Shown: one piece after another, positions 40,446 through 48,987 of the stretch | How positions within the stretch are numbered: the first letter of the stretch is position 1 | Layout of the letters: each line of letters starts with the position of its first letter | Assembly: GCF_963378105.1 (NCBI RefSeq) | Contig: NZ_OY726398.1 | Location: 2,852,001 to 2,916,000, forward strand | DNA from: Mycolicibacter sp. MU0102 | GTDB taxonomy: Bacteria; Actinomycetota; Actinomycetes; Mycobacteriales; Mycobacteriaceae | Reading direction: 5' to 3' | Length of the DNA: 64,000 bases | Notes under the pieces: generated by a model | What the model saw: only the letters and a program-made list of their open reading frames with translations | What the model was told of the DNA's origin: nothing | Databases searched by the model: none | Translations under genes and position numbers: made by a program

Positions 40446-42397
40446 GCACGCTGACGGTTTCGACCCCCGATACAACGCACCACCAAGCGCTCCCAGCGGC
40501 CCTCAGCGGTACCGCCACGGCCGGCATCGGTGCCGCCGGAGTCGGCATCGGCCTGGCCGGTGTGTTCGGCACCGTGCCCGCGATTCGCATCGACTGGCTG
40601 GTGCCACTGCTGGGTGTACAGCTGCGCATCGATGCGCTCGGCGGTTTCTTCATGGCGCTGACCGGTGCGGTGGCCGTGGCCGCCGGCCTGTATTGGATCG
40701 GCTATGCACGCCACGAGCGCTATGGTGCGGTCCCGCTGCTGACGCTGCCGCTGTTCGTCGCCACACTGCTGACGGTTCCGGCGGCGGGCTCGGTAACGAC
40801 GTTCCTGCTTGCGTGGGAACTAATGGCGCTGGCGTCGCTGGTGTTGGTACTCACCGATCAACAGCGCAGTGAGGTGCGTTCGGCCGCGCTGATCTACGCG
40901 GTGATGACCCAGTTGGGCTTCGTCTCGCTGCTGTTGGGCATGGTGGTGCTGGCAGCTCACGTCGGCGACGACTTCGCCGGTATGGGCGCGCTGCCCGACC
41001 GCGTGCGCGACACCGTGTTCGTGTTGACCCTGATCGGCTTCGGCTCCAAAGCCGGGCTCATGCCCCTGCACGCGTGGCTGCCCAGGGCGCACCCCGAAGC
41101 ACCCAGCCCGGTCTCGGCGTTGCTCAGTGCCGCCATGGTCAACCTCGGCATCTACGGGATCATCCGCGTCGACGTGCAACTGCTCGGGCCCGGCCCACGG
41201 TGGTGGGGTCTGGCGCTGCTGATCGCCGGTGGCGCATCGGCGCTCTACGGCGTTTTGCAGGCGTCGGTGGCAACCGACCTCAAACGGCTGCTTGCGTATT
41301 CGACGACGGAGAACATCGGGCTGATAACCCTGGCTCTGGGCGCGGCGACGTTGTTGTCGGGTGCGGGATCACGCGATGCCGCCGCCGTTGCCGCGGTCGC
41401 GGCGCTGCTGCATCTGCTCGCCCACAGTGCCTTCAAGAGCCTCGGATTCCTGGCCGCCGGGTCGGTGCTGACCGCCACCGGCCTGCGCGACCTGGATCGA
41501 CTCGGCGGGCTGGCTCGCCGAATGCCTGGTACCACAACGCTGTTCGGGGTGGCCGCGCTCGGCGCCGCCGGCCTGCCGCTGGGCGCAGGTTTCGTCAGCG
41601 AATGGCTGCTGATCCAGTCGCTGATGCACGCCCGAGCCGACCACGACCTCACGATCACCTTGGTGACACCGCTGGCCGTGGGCGCGATCGCACTGACCGC
41701 CGGCCTGGGGGTGGCCGCCATGGTCAAGGCGTTCGGCATCGGCTTCCTGGCCCGCCCACGCTCGGATGCCGCAGCGGCGGCACGCGAATCGCCCCCCACG
41801 ATGCTCGCCGGCATGACGCTGGGCGCGCTCGCCTGCCTGGTTCTGGCCGTCGCGCCGGGCACCGTCGGCCCGCTGTTGCACCGGGTGCTCGACACCCTGC
41901 CGGTGTCGGGGGCAGCCCCGGCGCTCGGAACCTACCTGCGCATTCCCGGGCTCGACGCGTCCATGTCCCCCGGCCTGCTGGCCGCCGTTCTGGCCGCCGC
42001 CGTCGTGCTGGTGCTGATCGGTTCACGCTGGCGGGCACGGCAGCGCCCGAGTACCGCCACCGTTCCGCTATGGGCCTGCGGCGCAGACGAACTGAGCCCA
42101 CGCATGCAATACACCGCGACGTCGTTCGCCCAACCGCTACAGCAGGTTTTCGACGATGTGCTGCACACCGACACCGCGGTCGAAGTGACCCGCCAAGCCC
42201 CGTCGAGCTACTACGTGGACCGGATCGCCTACCGGGCGCGAGTGGCCGATGTCGTCGAAGACCGCTGGTATGCGCCGCTGCTGCGGGGCGTGGCCGCCGC
42301 CGCGCAACTGGTGCGCCGCGCCCACACCGGCAGCGTGCACCTCTACCTGGCCTACGGTGCGGTGGGAGTGCTGATCGCGATGTTGGTGGCGCGATGA
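40442..42397 (+). CDS. HyfB/NuoL-like proton-pumping membrane subunit
   Basis: A large antiporter-like subunit of the complex. The 651-residue product has about 14-16 transmembrane helices and the proton-antiporter core (TLIGFGSKAGLMPLHAWLPRAHPEAPSPVSALLSA, spanning the conserved Lys and His) near residue 200. ATDLKRLLAYSTTENIG follows near residue 275. A C-terminal soluble part ends the chain. GTG 40442 overlaps the previous stop. It corresponds to Rv0083. Proton translocation is inferred from the family. Confidence 0.86.
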   Translation: MSTLTVSTPDTTHHQALPAALSGTATAGIGAAGVGIGLAGVFGTVPAIRIDWLVPLLGVQLRIDALGGFFMALTGAVAVAAGLYWIGYARHERYGAVPLLTLPLFVATLLTVPAAGSVTTFLLAWELMALASLVLVLTDQQRSEVRSAALIYAVMTQLGFVSLLLGMVVLAAHVGDDFAGMGALPDRVRDTVFVLTLIGFGSKAGLMPLHAWLPRAHPEAPSPVSALLSAAMVNLGIYGIIRVDVQLLGPGPRWWGLALLIAGGASALYGVLQASVATDLKRLLAYSTTENIGLITLALGAATLLSGAGSRDAAAVAAVAALLHLLAHSAFKSLGFLAAGSVLTATGLRDLDRLGGLARRMPGTTTLFGVAALGAAGLPLGAGFVSEWLLIQSLMHARADHDLTITLVTPLAVGAIALTAGLGVAAMVKAFGIGFLARPRSDAAAAARESPPTMLAGMTLGALACLVLAVAPGTVGPLLHRVLDTLPVSGAAPALGTYLRIPGLDASMSPGLLAAVLAAAVVLVLIGSRWRARQRPSTATVPLWACGADELSPRMQYTATSFAQPLQQVFDDVLHTDTAVEVTRQAPSSYYVDRIAYRARVADVVEDRWYAPLLRGVAAAAQLVRRAHTGSVHLYLAYGAVGVLIAMLVAR

Positions 42398-43356
42398 ACG
42401 CACTGACATACCTGGCAGGCTTCGTGCAGGTCGCCGGCGTCATCGCAGGCGCCCCACTGGTCATCGGCCTGATGCGCCAGGTCCGAGCCCGCGCCGAGGG
42501 CCGCACCGGGGCCGGAATCTGGCAACCGTGGCGCGACATCCGCAAGCTGCTGGGCAAGCAGAACCTCAAGCCGCTCGGTACCACCTGGGTGTTCGCCGCG
42601 GCGCCGGCCGCGTTGGCCGCCACCACGCTGGTCATCGTCGCCACCGCACCCCTGGTGGCGACCGGCTCGCCCCTGGACCCGATCGCCGACCTGATTACCG
42701 TTGTGGGCCTGCTGTTCCTGGGCACAGTGGCCCTGACCCTGGCCGGAATCGACACTGCAACGGCTTTCGGCGGCATGGGCGCCAGCCGCGAGATCACCAT
42801 CGCGGCGCTGGTGGAACCGACCATCCTGGTGGCGGTGTTCGCCCTTTCGATCCCGGCGAACTCGGCCAACCTGGGAGCCATCGTCGGCAACACCAGTGCG
42901 CATCCCGGCCAGGTGATCTCGCTGGCGAGCGCGCTGGCGTTCGTCGCACTGGTCATCGTGATCGTCGCCGAGACGGGCCGGCTGCCGGTGGACAACCCGT
43001 CCACCCACCTGGAGCTGACCATGGTGCACGAGGCCATGGTGCTCGAATATGCCGGCCCCAAGCTGGCCATGGTCGAATGGGCCAGCGGCATGCGGCTGAC
43101 GGTGTTGCTGGCGCTGCTGGCAAACCTGTTCTTTCCCTGGGGCATCGCGGGCGCGGACCCTAGCGCGCTCGACCTGATCGTCGGCGCCGGCGCGATCGCC
43201 CTGAAAGTGGCCGCGCTGGCCGCAGTCATGGCCGCCGTGGAGGTCTTCCTCGCCAAGCTGCGCCTGTTTCGGGTGCCTGAACTACTCGCTGGGTCCTTCG
43301 TGCTGGCGTTGCTGGCCGTGACGGCGGCGAACTTCTTCACGGGAGCGGCGGGATGA
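42394..43356 (+). CDS. hycD: HycD/NuoH-like membrane anchor subunit
   Basis: The membrane subunit that links the soluble arm to the pump. The 320-residue product has about eight transmembrane helices. The cytoplasmic loops resemble NuoH, with GIWQPWRDIRKLLGKQ near residue 45, and AETGRLPVDNPSTHLELTMVHEAMVLEY near residue 190 carries conserved Glu and Asp residues. It overlaps its neighbours by four bases on each side. It corresponds to Rv0084. Confidence 0.9.
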   Translation: MNALTYLAGFVQVAGVIAGAPLVIGLMRQVRARAEGRTGAGIWQPWRDIRKLLGKQNLKPLGTTWVFAAAPAALAATTLVIVATAPLVATGSPLDPIADLITVVGLLFLGTVALTLAGIDTATAFGGMGASREITIAALVEPTILVAVFALSIPANSANLGAIVGNTSAHPGQVISLASALAFVALVIVIVAETGRLPVDNPSTHLELTMVHEAMVLEYAGPKLAMVEWASGMRLTVLLALLANLFFPWGIAGADPSALDLIVGAGAIALKVAALAAVMAAVEVFLAKLRLFRVPELLAGSFVLALLAVTAANFFTGAAG

Positions 43357-44024
43357 ACGACGGGTGGATCGACTACGTCAACTTGCTGGACCTGGCTGCC
43401 GGCGGTGTGCTGCTGGCCGCGGTGCTGGCGGTCTGGCACCGCGACCTGTCGGTGGTGGTGCGCCGGTTGCTCGTCGCCCAAGGCGTCGCGCTGGCCGCCA
43501 TCCCAGTGATTCGCGGTGTGCACGAGCATGATCGAGCCCTGCTGTTGGTAGGCCTCGGCGTGCTGGCGGTACGTGCGGTACTGCTGCCGTGGCTGCTGCA
43601 CCGAGCGTTGGGCGCCGAACGCCAAGAACGCCGTGAGTCCGCTCCCCTGGTCAGTACGACCGCTTCGCTGCTGATGGTCACCGCACTGGTGGTCGCGGCG
43701 TTCACCATCGCCCAGCCGGTGGTCGCGCTGGCGCCCAGTACCTCGACCAACGCTGCCCCGGCGGCCATTGCGACGGTGCTGATCGCACTGTTCATCATGG
43801 CGACCCGCCGTCATGCCATCTCACAGACGGTCGGGCTGCTGATGCTGGACAACGGAATCGCTGCGACCGCGTTCCTGCTGACCGCCGGCGTCCCGCTGAT
43901 CGTCGAACTCGGCGCCTCGCTCGACGTGCTGTTCGTGCTGATCGTGCTCGGAGTGCTGACCGGACAGCTGCGCAACGCCTTTGGCGGCGTGGACCTGGAC
44001 CTGTTACGGGAGCTACGCGACTGA
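43353..44024 (+). CDS. hycP: HycP/HyfE-like membrane subunit
   Basis: A 223-residue protein with about seven transmembrane helices, related to HyfE (NuoK-like portion). A conserved acidic residue occurs in TVGLLMLDNGIAATAFLLT near residue 160. It corresponds to Rv0085. Start and stop overlap neighbouring genes by four bases and one base, so its expression is tied to the complex. Confidence 0.82.
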   Translation: MNDGWIDYVNLLDLAAGGVLLAAVLAVWHRDLSVVVRRLLVAQGVALAAIPVIRGVHEHDRALLLVGLGVLAVRAVLLPWLLHRALGAERQERRESAPLVSTTASLLMVTALVVAAFTIAQPVVALAPSTSTNAAPAAIATVLIALFIMATRRHAISQTVGLLMLDNGIAATAFLLTAGVPLIVELGASLDVLFVLIVLGVLTGQLRNAFGGVDLDLLRELRD

Positions 44025-45490
44025 TGACACTCCTGATTGCGCTTCCACTGCTGGCACCGGTGCTGGCGGCGCTGTGCTCGGTGACGCTCGGCTGGCGCCG
44101 GTTCAGCGCTGCCGTCACAGTGATGTCGGCGCTGACCATCCTCGGATGCGGTGTCGCCCTGGCCGTCCGGGTCGGCGACGGCGCCTATCTGGCGCTGGGT
44201 GGCCTGCTGCGGGCCGATGCGCTGTCGGTGACGATGCTGATCGTCATCGGTGTCGTCGGCAGTCTGGCCACCTGGGCGAGCATCGGCTACATCGACGCCG
44301 AAGTAGCTTGTGGGCACACCGATGAACGCGGCGCACGGTTGTACGGCATTCTGACTCCGGCGTTCTTGGCGGCGATGGCTCTTGCGGTGTCGGCCAACAA
44401 CATCGGCGTGGTGTGGATCGCGGTGGAGGCCACCACGGTAGTCACCGCGTTTCTGGTCGGGCACCGCCGCAGCCGGGCCGCACTGGAGGCTACCTGGAAA
44501 TACGTCATGGTGTGTTCGGTGGGCATCACGATCGCCTTCCTGGGCACCGTGCTACTGCATTTCGCCGCGCTGCATGCCGGGGCGGGCGGACAGGACGCGC
44601 TGGACCTCGACGTGCTGGCCGCCCACGCCAGTGGGCTAGACCCGGCGGTGACCCGGTTGGCGGGCGCACTGCTGCTGATCGGCTACGGAGCCAAGATGGG
44701 CCTGGCGCCGTTTCACACCTGGCTCGCCGATGCGCACAGCCAGGCCCCAGCGCCTGTTTCGGCGTTGATGAGTGGGGTGCTGCTCTCCGTCGCGTTCTCG
44801 GTGCTGATCCGGATCAAGCCGATCATCGATGCCGCGGTGGGTCCGGCGTTTCTGCGGACGGCACTGCTGGCGGCCGGTTTGGTGACACTGCTGATCGCTG
44901 CACTGCTGCTCACCATCACGACCGATCTCAAGCGGATGCTGGCCTATTCGTCGATGGAGACGATGGGCCTGATCGCTGTCGCCGCGGCGGCGGGCACCCA
45001 GCTGGCGATCACCGCGCTGCTGCTGCATGTCCTGGCTCACGGTGTCGGCAAGACGGTGCTGTTCCTGGCCGGCGGGCAGTTGCAGGCCGCCCACGGCAGC
45101 ACCGCGATCGGCGAGATCACCGCGGTGTTCGGCAGGTCACGGTTGGTCGGCGGCGCGTTCGCGGCCGGGATGGTGGTACTGCTCGGTCTGCCGCCGTTCG
45201 CGATGTTCGCCAGCGAGGTGGCGATCGCGATCTCGCTGGCCGACGCACGTCTCGCGTGGGCCCTCGGTCTGGCATTGGTGGCACTGGTGGTGGCGTTCGC
45301 CGCCCTGCTGCGCAACTCCGGCCGCCTGCTGCTGGGCACCCCGGACGCCGGCAGCCCGGCCATCCGGGTACCGGTGACGGTTGCGGGCGCGCTGGTGGCC
45401 GGGGTGCTGCTCTCACTTGTCCTGGGAGTGACCGCCGGCCCGCTGACCGATTTGTTCACAACCGCCGCAAGCCAACTCGGAGTCCGCTGA
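44024..45490 (+). CDS. hycQ: HycQ/HyfF-like antiporter membrane subunit
   Basis: A second antiporter-like subunit. The 488-residue product has about 13-14 transmembrane helices and the core motif GYGAKMGLAPFHTWLADAHSQAPAPVSALMSG near residue 225, with Lys and His positions of the proton path. It then has TTDLKRMLAYSSMETMGLI near residue 300. It corresponds to Rv0086. Two antiporter-like subunits (with Rv0083-like) resemble the Hyf/Ehr-type expanded membrane arm. It overlaps hycE by one base. Confidence 0.88.
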   Translation: MTLLIALPLLAPVLAALCSVTLGWRRFSAAVTVMSALTILGCGVALAVRVGDGAYLALGGLLRADALSVTMLIVIGVVGSLATWASIGYIDAEVACGHTDERGARLYGILTPAFLAAMALAVSANNIGVVWIAVEATTVVTAFLVGHRRSRAALEATWKYVMVCSVGITIAFLGTVLLHFAALHAGAGGQDALDLDVLAAHASGLDPAVTRLAGALLLIGYGAKMGLAPFHTWLADAHSQAPAPVSALMSGVLLSVAFSVLIRIKPIIDAAVGPAFLRTALLAAGLVTLLIAALLLTITTDLKRMLAYSSMETMGLIAVAAAAGTQLAITALLLHVLAHGVGKTVLFLAGGQLQAAHGSTAIGEITAVFGRSRLVGGAFAAGMVVLLGLPPFAMFASEVAIAISLADARLAWALGLALVALVVAFAALLRNSGRLLLGTPDAGSPAIRVPVTVAGALVAGVLLSLVLGVTAGPLTDLFTTAASQLGVR

Positions 45491-46968
45491 TGAAGCCGAT
45501 CACCAGCACGCAGCCGGTCACCGGCGATGAGCTGATCGACACGGCCACGGCTCTGCTGGCCGACCGTTTCCGGCTGGCACTGATGGCCGCCCACGATGAC
45601 GGCGACACTCTGCGGGTCGTGTACCTGTTCCTCGCCGGCCGCCCGGACCGCCGCAGGGAGCTGACCCTGACCGTTCCGGCGGAGGCCCCCGCGATCCCGT
45701 CGCTGGCCCGGCTCTCTTTTCAGGCCGGCCGATTCGAGCGCGAGATGCTCGATCTGTACGGAATCACCCCGGTCGATCATCCGCAGCCGCGCCGCCTGGT
45801 ACGGCACGCGCATTGGCCGCAGGGTTGGCACCCGATGCGCAACAATGCCGGGCCACCCGGCGACTTCGTTGCGGCGGACCACTTTCCCTTCTTGACCGTG
45901 GACGGCGCCGGGGTCTACGAGATCCCCGTCGGCCCGGTACACGCCGGTCTGATCGAGCCGGGCCACTTCCGGTTCTCGGTCGTCGGCGAATCGGTGTTAC
46001 GACTCAAGGCTCGACTGTGGTTCGTCCACCGCGGGGTCGAGCGACTCTTTCAGGGCCGGCCGGCCCTCGCGGCGGTGGAGCTGGCCGAACGGATCAGTGG
46101 TGACACCTCCGCCGGTCATGCGCTCGCACACAGCCTGGCCGTCGAGGACGCTCTCGGTGTCGAGCTGCCCGATCCGGCGCATCGATTGCGCGCATTGCTC
46201 GTCGAGCTCGAGCGCCTCTACAACCACGCAGCCGATCTGGGGGCCCTGGCCAACGATGTGGGCTTCGGCCTGGCCAACGCGCACGCCCAGCGCGTCCGCG
46301 AACTTGCGCTGCGCATCAACGCACAAGTGACCGGACACCGACTCTTGCGCGGGGCGATCAGTCCCGGAGGTGTCGTGCTGCAAGCACTTCCGGACCCGGA
46401 CCGGCTACAGGACCTGGCTGATGACATCGCCGAGATCGCCGAGCTGACGTTGGGCAACTCAGTGATCTATGACCGGTTCGCCGGCACCTCGATATTGCAC
46501 CGCGACGACGCCGTCGCAATGGGCACGCTGGGCTACGTGGCTCGGGCCAGCGGAATTGTCACCGACGCCCGCCTCGACCACCCGACCACCGAGCTCCCGG
46601 TGACCGAGGTGACCGCGACCGCCGGGGATGTACTGGCTCGCTACACCGTTCGCCGCGACGAGTTCGCGGCCTCGGTGGCCCTGTGCCGCAACCTGATCGA
46701 CAATCACGAAGGCCCGCTCGATATCCGAGCGTCCGTGCCGGCGGCGACGGGCCCGCGTAGCGGGATCGGCATCGTCGAGGGCTGGCGCGGCAGCATCGTG
46801 CACCGGGTGGAGATCGGAGCCGACGGCGTCATCGGCCGGGCCAAGATCGTGGACCCGTCCTGGTTCAACTGGCCCGCGCTGCCGGTATCGATGACCGACA
46901 CCATCGTCCCGGACTTCCCGCTGACGAATAAGAGCTTCAACCTGTCCTACGCGGGAAACGATCTATAG
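45490..46968 (+). CDS. hycE: HycE-like large subunit (NuoCD fusion) without Ni-Fe cysteines
   Basis: The large soluble subunit, with a NuoC-type N-terminus (FEREMLDLYGITPVDHPQPRRLV, about residues 80-105) fused to a NuoD/hydrogenase-large domain. In active group 4 enzymes two CxxC motifs hold the Ni-Fe centre. Here the first reads ERISGDTSAGH at about residues 200-210, with Ser203 and Thr206 in the Cys positions. The second, at the very C-terminus, reads SFNLSYAGNDL, with Ser and Gly in the Cys positions. All four ligands are missing, so hydrogen activation is not expected. It may be a quinone- or ferredoxin-type pump of unknown reaction. It corresponds to Rv0087. Confidence 0.9.
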   Translation: MKPITSTQPVTGDELIDTATALLADRFRLALMAAHDDGDTLRVVYLFLAGRPDRRRELTLTVPAEAPAIPSLARLSFQAGRFEREMLDLYGITPVDHPQPRRLVRHAHWPQGWHPMRNNAGPPGDFVAADHFPFLTVDGAGVYEIPVGPVHAGLIEPGHFRFSVVGESVLRLKARLWFVHRGVERLFQGRPALAAVELAERISGDTSAGHALAHSLAVEDALGVELPDPAHRLRALLVELERLYNHAADLGALANDVGFGLANAHAQRVRELALRINAQVTGHRLLRGAISPGGVVLQALPDPDRLQDLADDIAEIAELTLGNSVIYDRFAGTSILHRDDAVAMGTLGYVARASGIVTDARLDHPTTELPVTEVTATAGDVLARYTVRRDEFAASVALCRNLIDNHEGPLDIRASVPAATGPRSGIGIVEGWRGSIVHRVEIGADGVIGRAKIVDPSWFNWPALPVSMTDTIVPDFPLTNKSFNLSYAGNDL

Positions 46969-46990
46969 CGGCTCAGCGCAGAGACCTTGT

Positions 46991-47009
46991 ATGTCAGGAT
47001 ATTTGACAT
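46991..47009. promoter_or_regulatory. Inverted repeat overlapping the marR start
   Basis: ATGTCA and TGACAT flank a 7-base spacer. The right arm runs into the ATG of the MarR gene, so a bound MarR dimer would block its own promoter or start. It lies 19 bases after hycE. Confidence 0.55.
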
Positions 47010-47427
47010 GGATGACGTGGACGTTGCTCCGCTGGGCTACCTGCTGTACCGGGTCAGCTCGGCGCTGCGCCCCCAGGTGACCGCGGTACTCGGGCCGCTG
47101 GGGCTCGCATTGCCCGAATTCGTCTGCATGCGGGCGCTCTCGTTGCGTCCAGGGCTCTCCAGCGCCGAGCTGGCACGCCACACCGGCGTCACCCCGCAGG
47201 CCATGAACACCGTGCTGCACCGGTTGGAGAACCGCGGCGCGGTCAGCCGCCCGGAGTCGGTGCCCTCCGGGCGTGCACTGCCGGCGAATTTGACCGAGGC
47301 CGGTCGGGATCTGCTGAAGCAGGCCGAAGATGCCGTACGCGTCGCGGACGGTCGGGTGCTGGCTGCGCTAAGCGCGGCCGAGCAGCACCGACTGCGGCAA
47401 ATGTTGGAGCGAATCGGCGCGGAGTGA
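47008..47427 (+). CDS. MarR-family transcriptional regulator (Rv2887-like)
   Basis: The 139-residue product is a winged-helix MarR dimer subunit, with HTH around SSAELARHTGVTPQAMNTVLHRLENRGAV near residue 57 and the wing SGRALPANLT. Length and sequence match what I recall of Rv2887, which represses a methyltransferase gene and affects drug resistance in M. tuberculosis. ATG 47008 was chosen over an upstream TTG because it gives the Rv2887-like length and start. It is convergent with amiC, as in M. tuberculosis. Confidence 0.86.
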   Translation: MDDVDVAPLGYLLYRVSSALRPQVTAVLGPLGLALPEFVCMRALSLRPGLSSAELARHTGVTPQAMNTVLHRLENRGAVSRPESVPSGRALPANLTEAGRDLLKQAEDAVRVADGRVLAALSAAEQHRLRQMLERIGAE

Positions 47428-47463
47428 CCGCTAAGTGGATGGCGGCGACCCGCTAGAGACCCG

Positions 47464-48885
47464 TCAGACCCCAGCTGCGATCCTGGGCCAGGGCTTGGCG
47501 GCCTCCAGTTCGTAGGCCAACTCCAACAGCCGGGCATCCTGCCCGATGGGGGCACTGAACATCATGCCCACCGGCAAGCCGGCCGCGGACTCGGCCAGCG
47601 GCAGCGAGATCGCCGGTTCCCCGGTGACATTCTGCAGCGGAGTGAACGCCACCCAATCCATCAGCCGGTCGATGACCTGCTCATAGCTGGCCGTGGGGTC
47701 CAGGTGGCCCACCCTCGGTGTCTCGTGGGCCAGCGTCGGCGTGAGCACGACGTCGTAGTCGCCGTACAGCCGTGAGGTGTGCCGCCGGCGCACGGACGCC
47801 AGGCGGGCGACCGCCAGCGGCAGCCGGTAGAGGTGGCGGGTGGCATGGCGATCCAGCCCCAGTGTCAGGTTGTCCAGCTGGGTGCGATCGAAGGTGGGGC
47901 CGAACATCCGTCGTCCACCCCTGACCAACGCCGTCGCCAAAAACGCCCAGTAGAGCAGGAAGTCGTCGGCGAAGTGCGCCGGCACCGGTGGCCGGTCGAG
48001 ATACTCGACGCGGTGCCCCAGCTCCTCGAGCAGCGCCGCCGTCTTCAACGTCAGCTCGCGCATTTCCGCCGACGTCTCGCGCGCGATCGACTGGGTGATC
48101 ACCGCGATCCGCAGGCGCTGAGCACCCGGTGCCCGGATGTCACCGATCGGCGGCAGCTTGGTGTTGCGCGAGATCCGTTCCGCCTCTGCGTAAAAGGCGG
48201 CGGTGTCGCGCACCGAGCGGGTCACCACTCCGTTGAAGACGATCCGCACCGGCATGGCACGCAAGTCCTTGTCCAACGGCAGCCGGCCCCGCGACGGCTT
48301 GAGCCCGACCAGACCGTTGCAGGCCGCGGGAATGCGGATGGACCCGCCGCCGTCGTTGGCATGCGCGATCGGGACCACCCCGGCAGCGACGAACGCCGCC
48401 GACCCCGACGACGACGCCGCCGCGGTGTAGTCGGTGTTCCACGGGTTGCGGACCGCGCCGATCCGCGGATGCTCGGCCGAAGCGCTGAAGCCGAACTCGC
48501 TCAACTGCGTTTTGCCCAGCGGAATGAGCCCGGTGCTGCGATAGAGCTTGGCGAAGTCGCCGTCGGCCGTGGCCGGGTGGGGCTGCCAGGCGTCGGTGCC
48601 CTGCATGGTCGGCATCCCGGCGACGTCGACATTGTCTTTGATAAACGTCGGGACGCCCTGGAAGAACCCGGTGTGGCCGCCGCTGCCCTGCCCGGCGGTC
48701 TGCCGCGCGCGGTCGAACGCCCGGTAGGCCAGGGCGTTCAGCTGCGGGTTGACCGCTTCGGTGCGCGCGATCGCGGCGTCGACCAACTCGGCGGCCGACA
48801 CCTCGCCCGATCGGAGTCGTTCAACCAGACCGACCGTGTCCGAGTCACCGAGCGCGTCATTACCGAATGCGTGCGCATGTTGCAT
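47464..48885 (-). CDS. amiC: Amidase signature-family hydrolase AmiC
   Basis: A Ser-cisSer-Lys amidase. The 473-residue product has the catalytic Lys in VPTFIKDNVDV near residue 82, and the Gly/Ser-rich signature TAAASSSGSAAFVAAGVVPIAHANDGGGSIRIPAACNG split around residues 160-195, with the cis-Ser and nucleophile Ser. Amide substrate is unknown. It corresponds to Rv2888c. tsf is transcribed in the same direction upstream of it, separated by a strong terminator. Confidence 0.9.
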   Translation of the reverse strand: MQHAHAFGNDALGDSDTVGLVERLRSGEVSAAELVDAAIARTEAVNPQLNALAYRAFDRARQTAGQGSGGHTGFFQGVPTFIKDNVDVAGMPTMQGTDAWQPHPATADGDFAKLYRSTGLIPLGKTQLSEFGFSASAEHPRIGAVRNPWNTDYTAAASSSGSAAFVAAGVVPIAHANDGGGSIRIPAACNGLVGLKPSRGRLPLDKDLRAMPVRIVFNGVVTRSVRDTAAFYAEAERISRNTKLPPIGDIRAPGAQRLRIAVITQSIARETSAEMRELTLKTAALLEELGHRVEYLDRPPVPAHFADDFLLYWAFLATALVRGGRRMFGPTFDRTQLDNLTLGLDRHATRHLYRLPLAVARLASVRRRHTSRLYGDYDVVLTPTLAHETPRVGHLDPTASYEQVIDRLMDWVAFTPLQNVTGEPAISLPLAESAAGLPVGMMFSAPIGQDARLLELAYELEAAKPWPRIAAGV

Positions 48886-48927
48886 GGGGTGACATTAGCC
48901 GACGCACCAGTCGGGTCTGTGCCACCC

Positions 48928-48971
48928 AAACGAAAATCACCGCCAGGCCCGATTACGGGCGCTGGCGGTGA
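48928..48971 (-). terminator. Rho-independent terminator downstream of tsf
   Basis: TCACCGCCAG-GCCCG (48937-48951) pairs with CGGGC-G-CTGGCGGTGA (48956-48971): a 15-bp stem with one bulged G and a 4-base ATTA loop. Read leftwards, it is followed by TTTTCGTTT. It ends the rpsB-tsf transcript before amiC and is a textbook intrinsic terminator, uncommon in mycobacteria. Confidence 0.85.
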
Positions 48972-48987
48972 GTTTCGTACGAGTGGA

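Noticed and set aside
41074..43356. Extended open frame upstream of hycD
   Set aside because: The part before 42394 is an out-of-frame reading of the HyfB-like gene; only ATG 42394 gives a HycD start.
45490..46968. A functional [NiFe] hydrogenase
   Set aside because: All four ligand cysteines are replaced, and no maturation genes are in the window.
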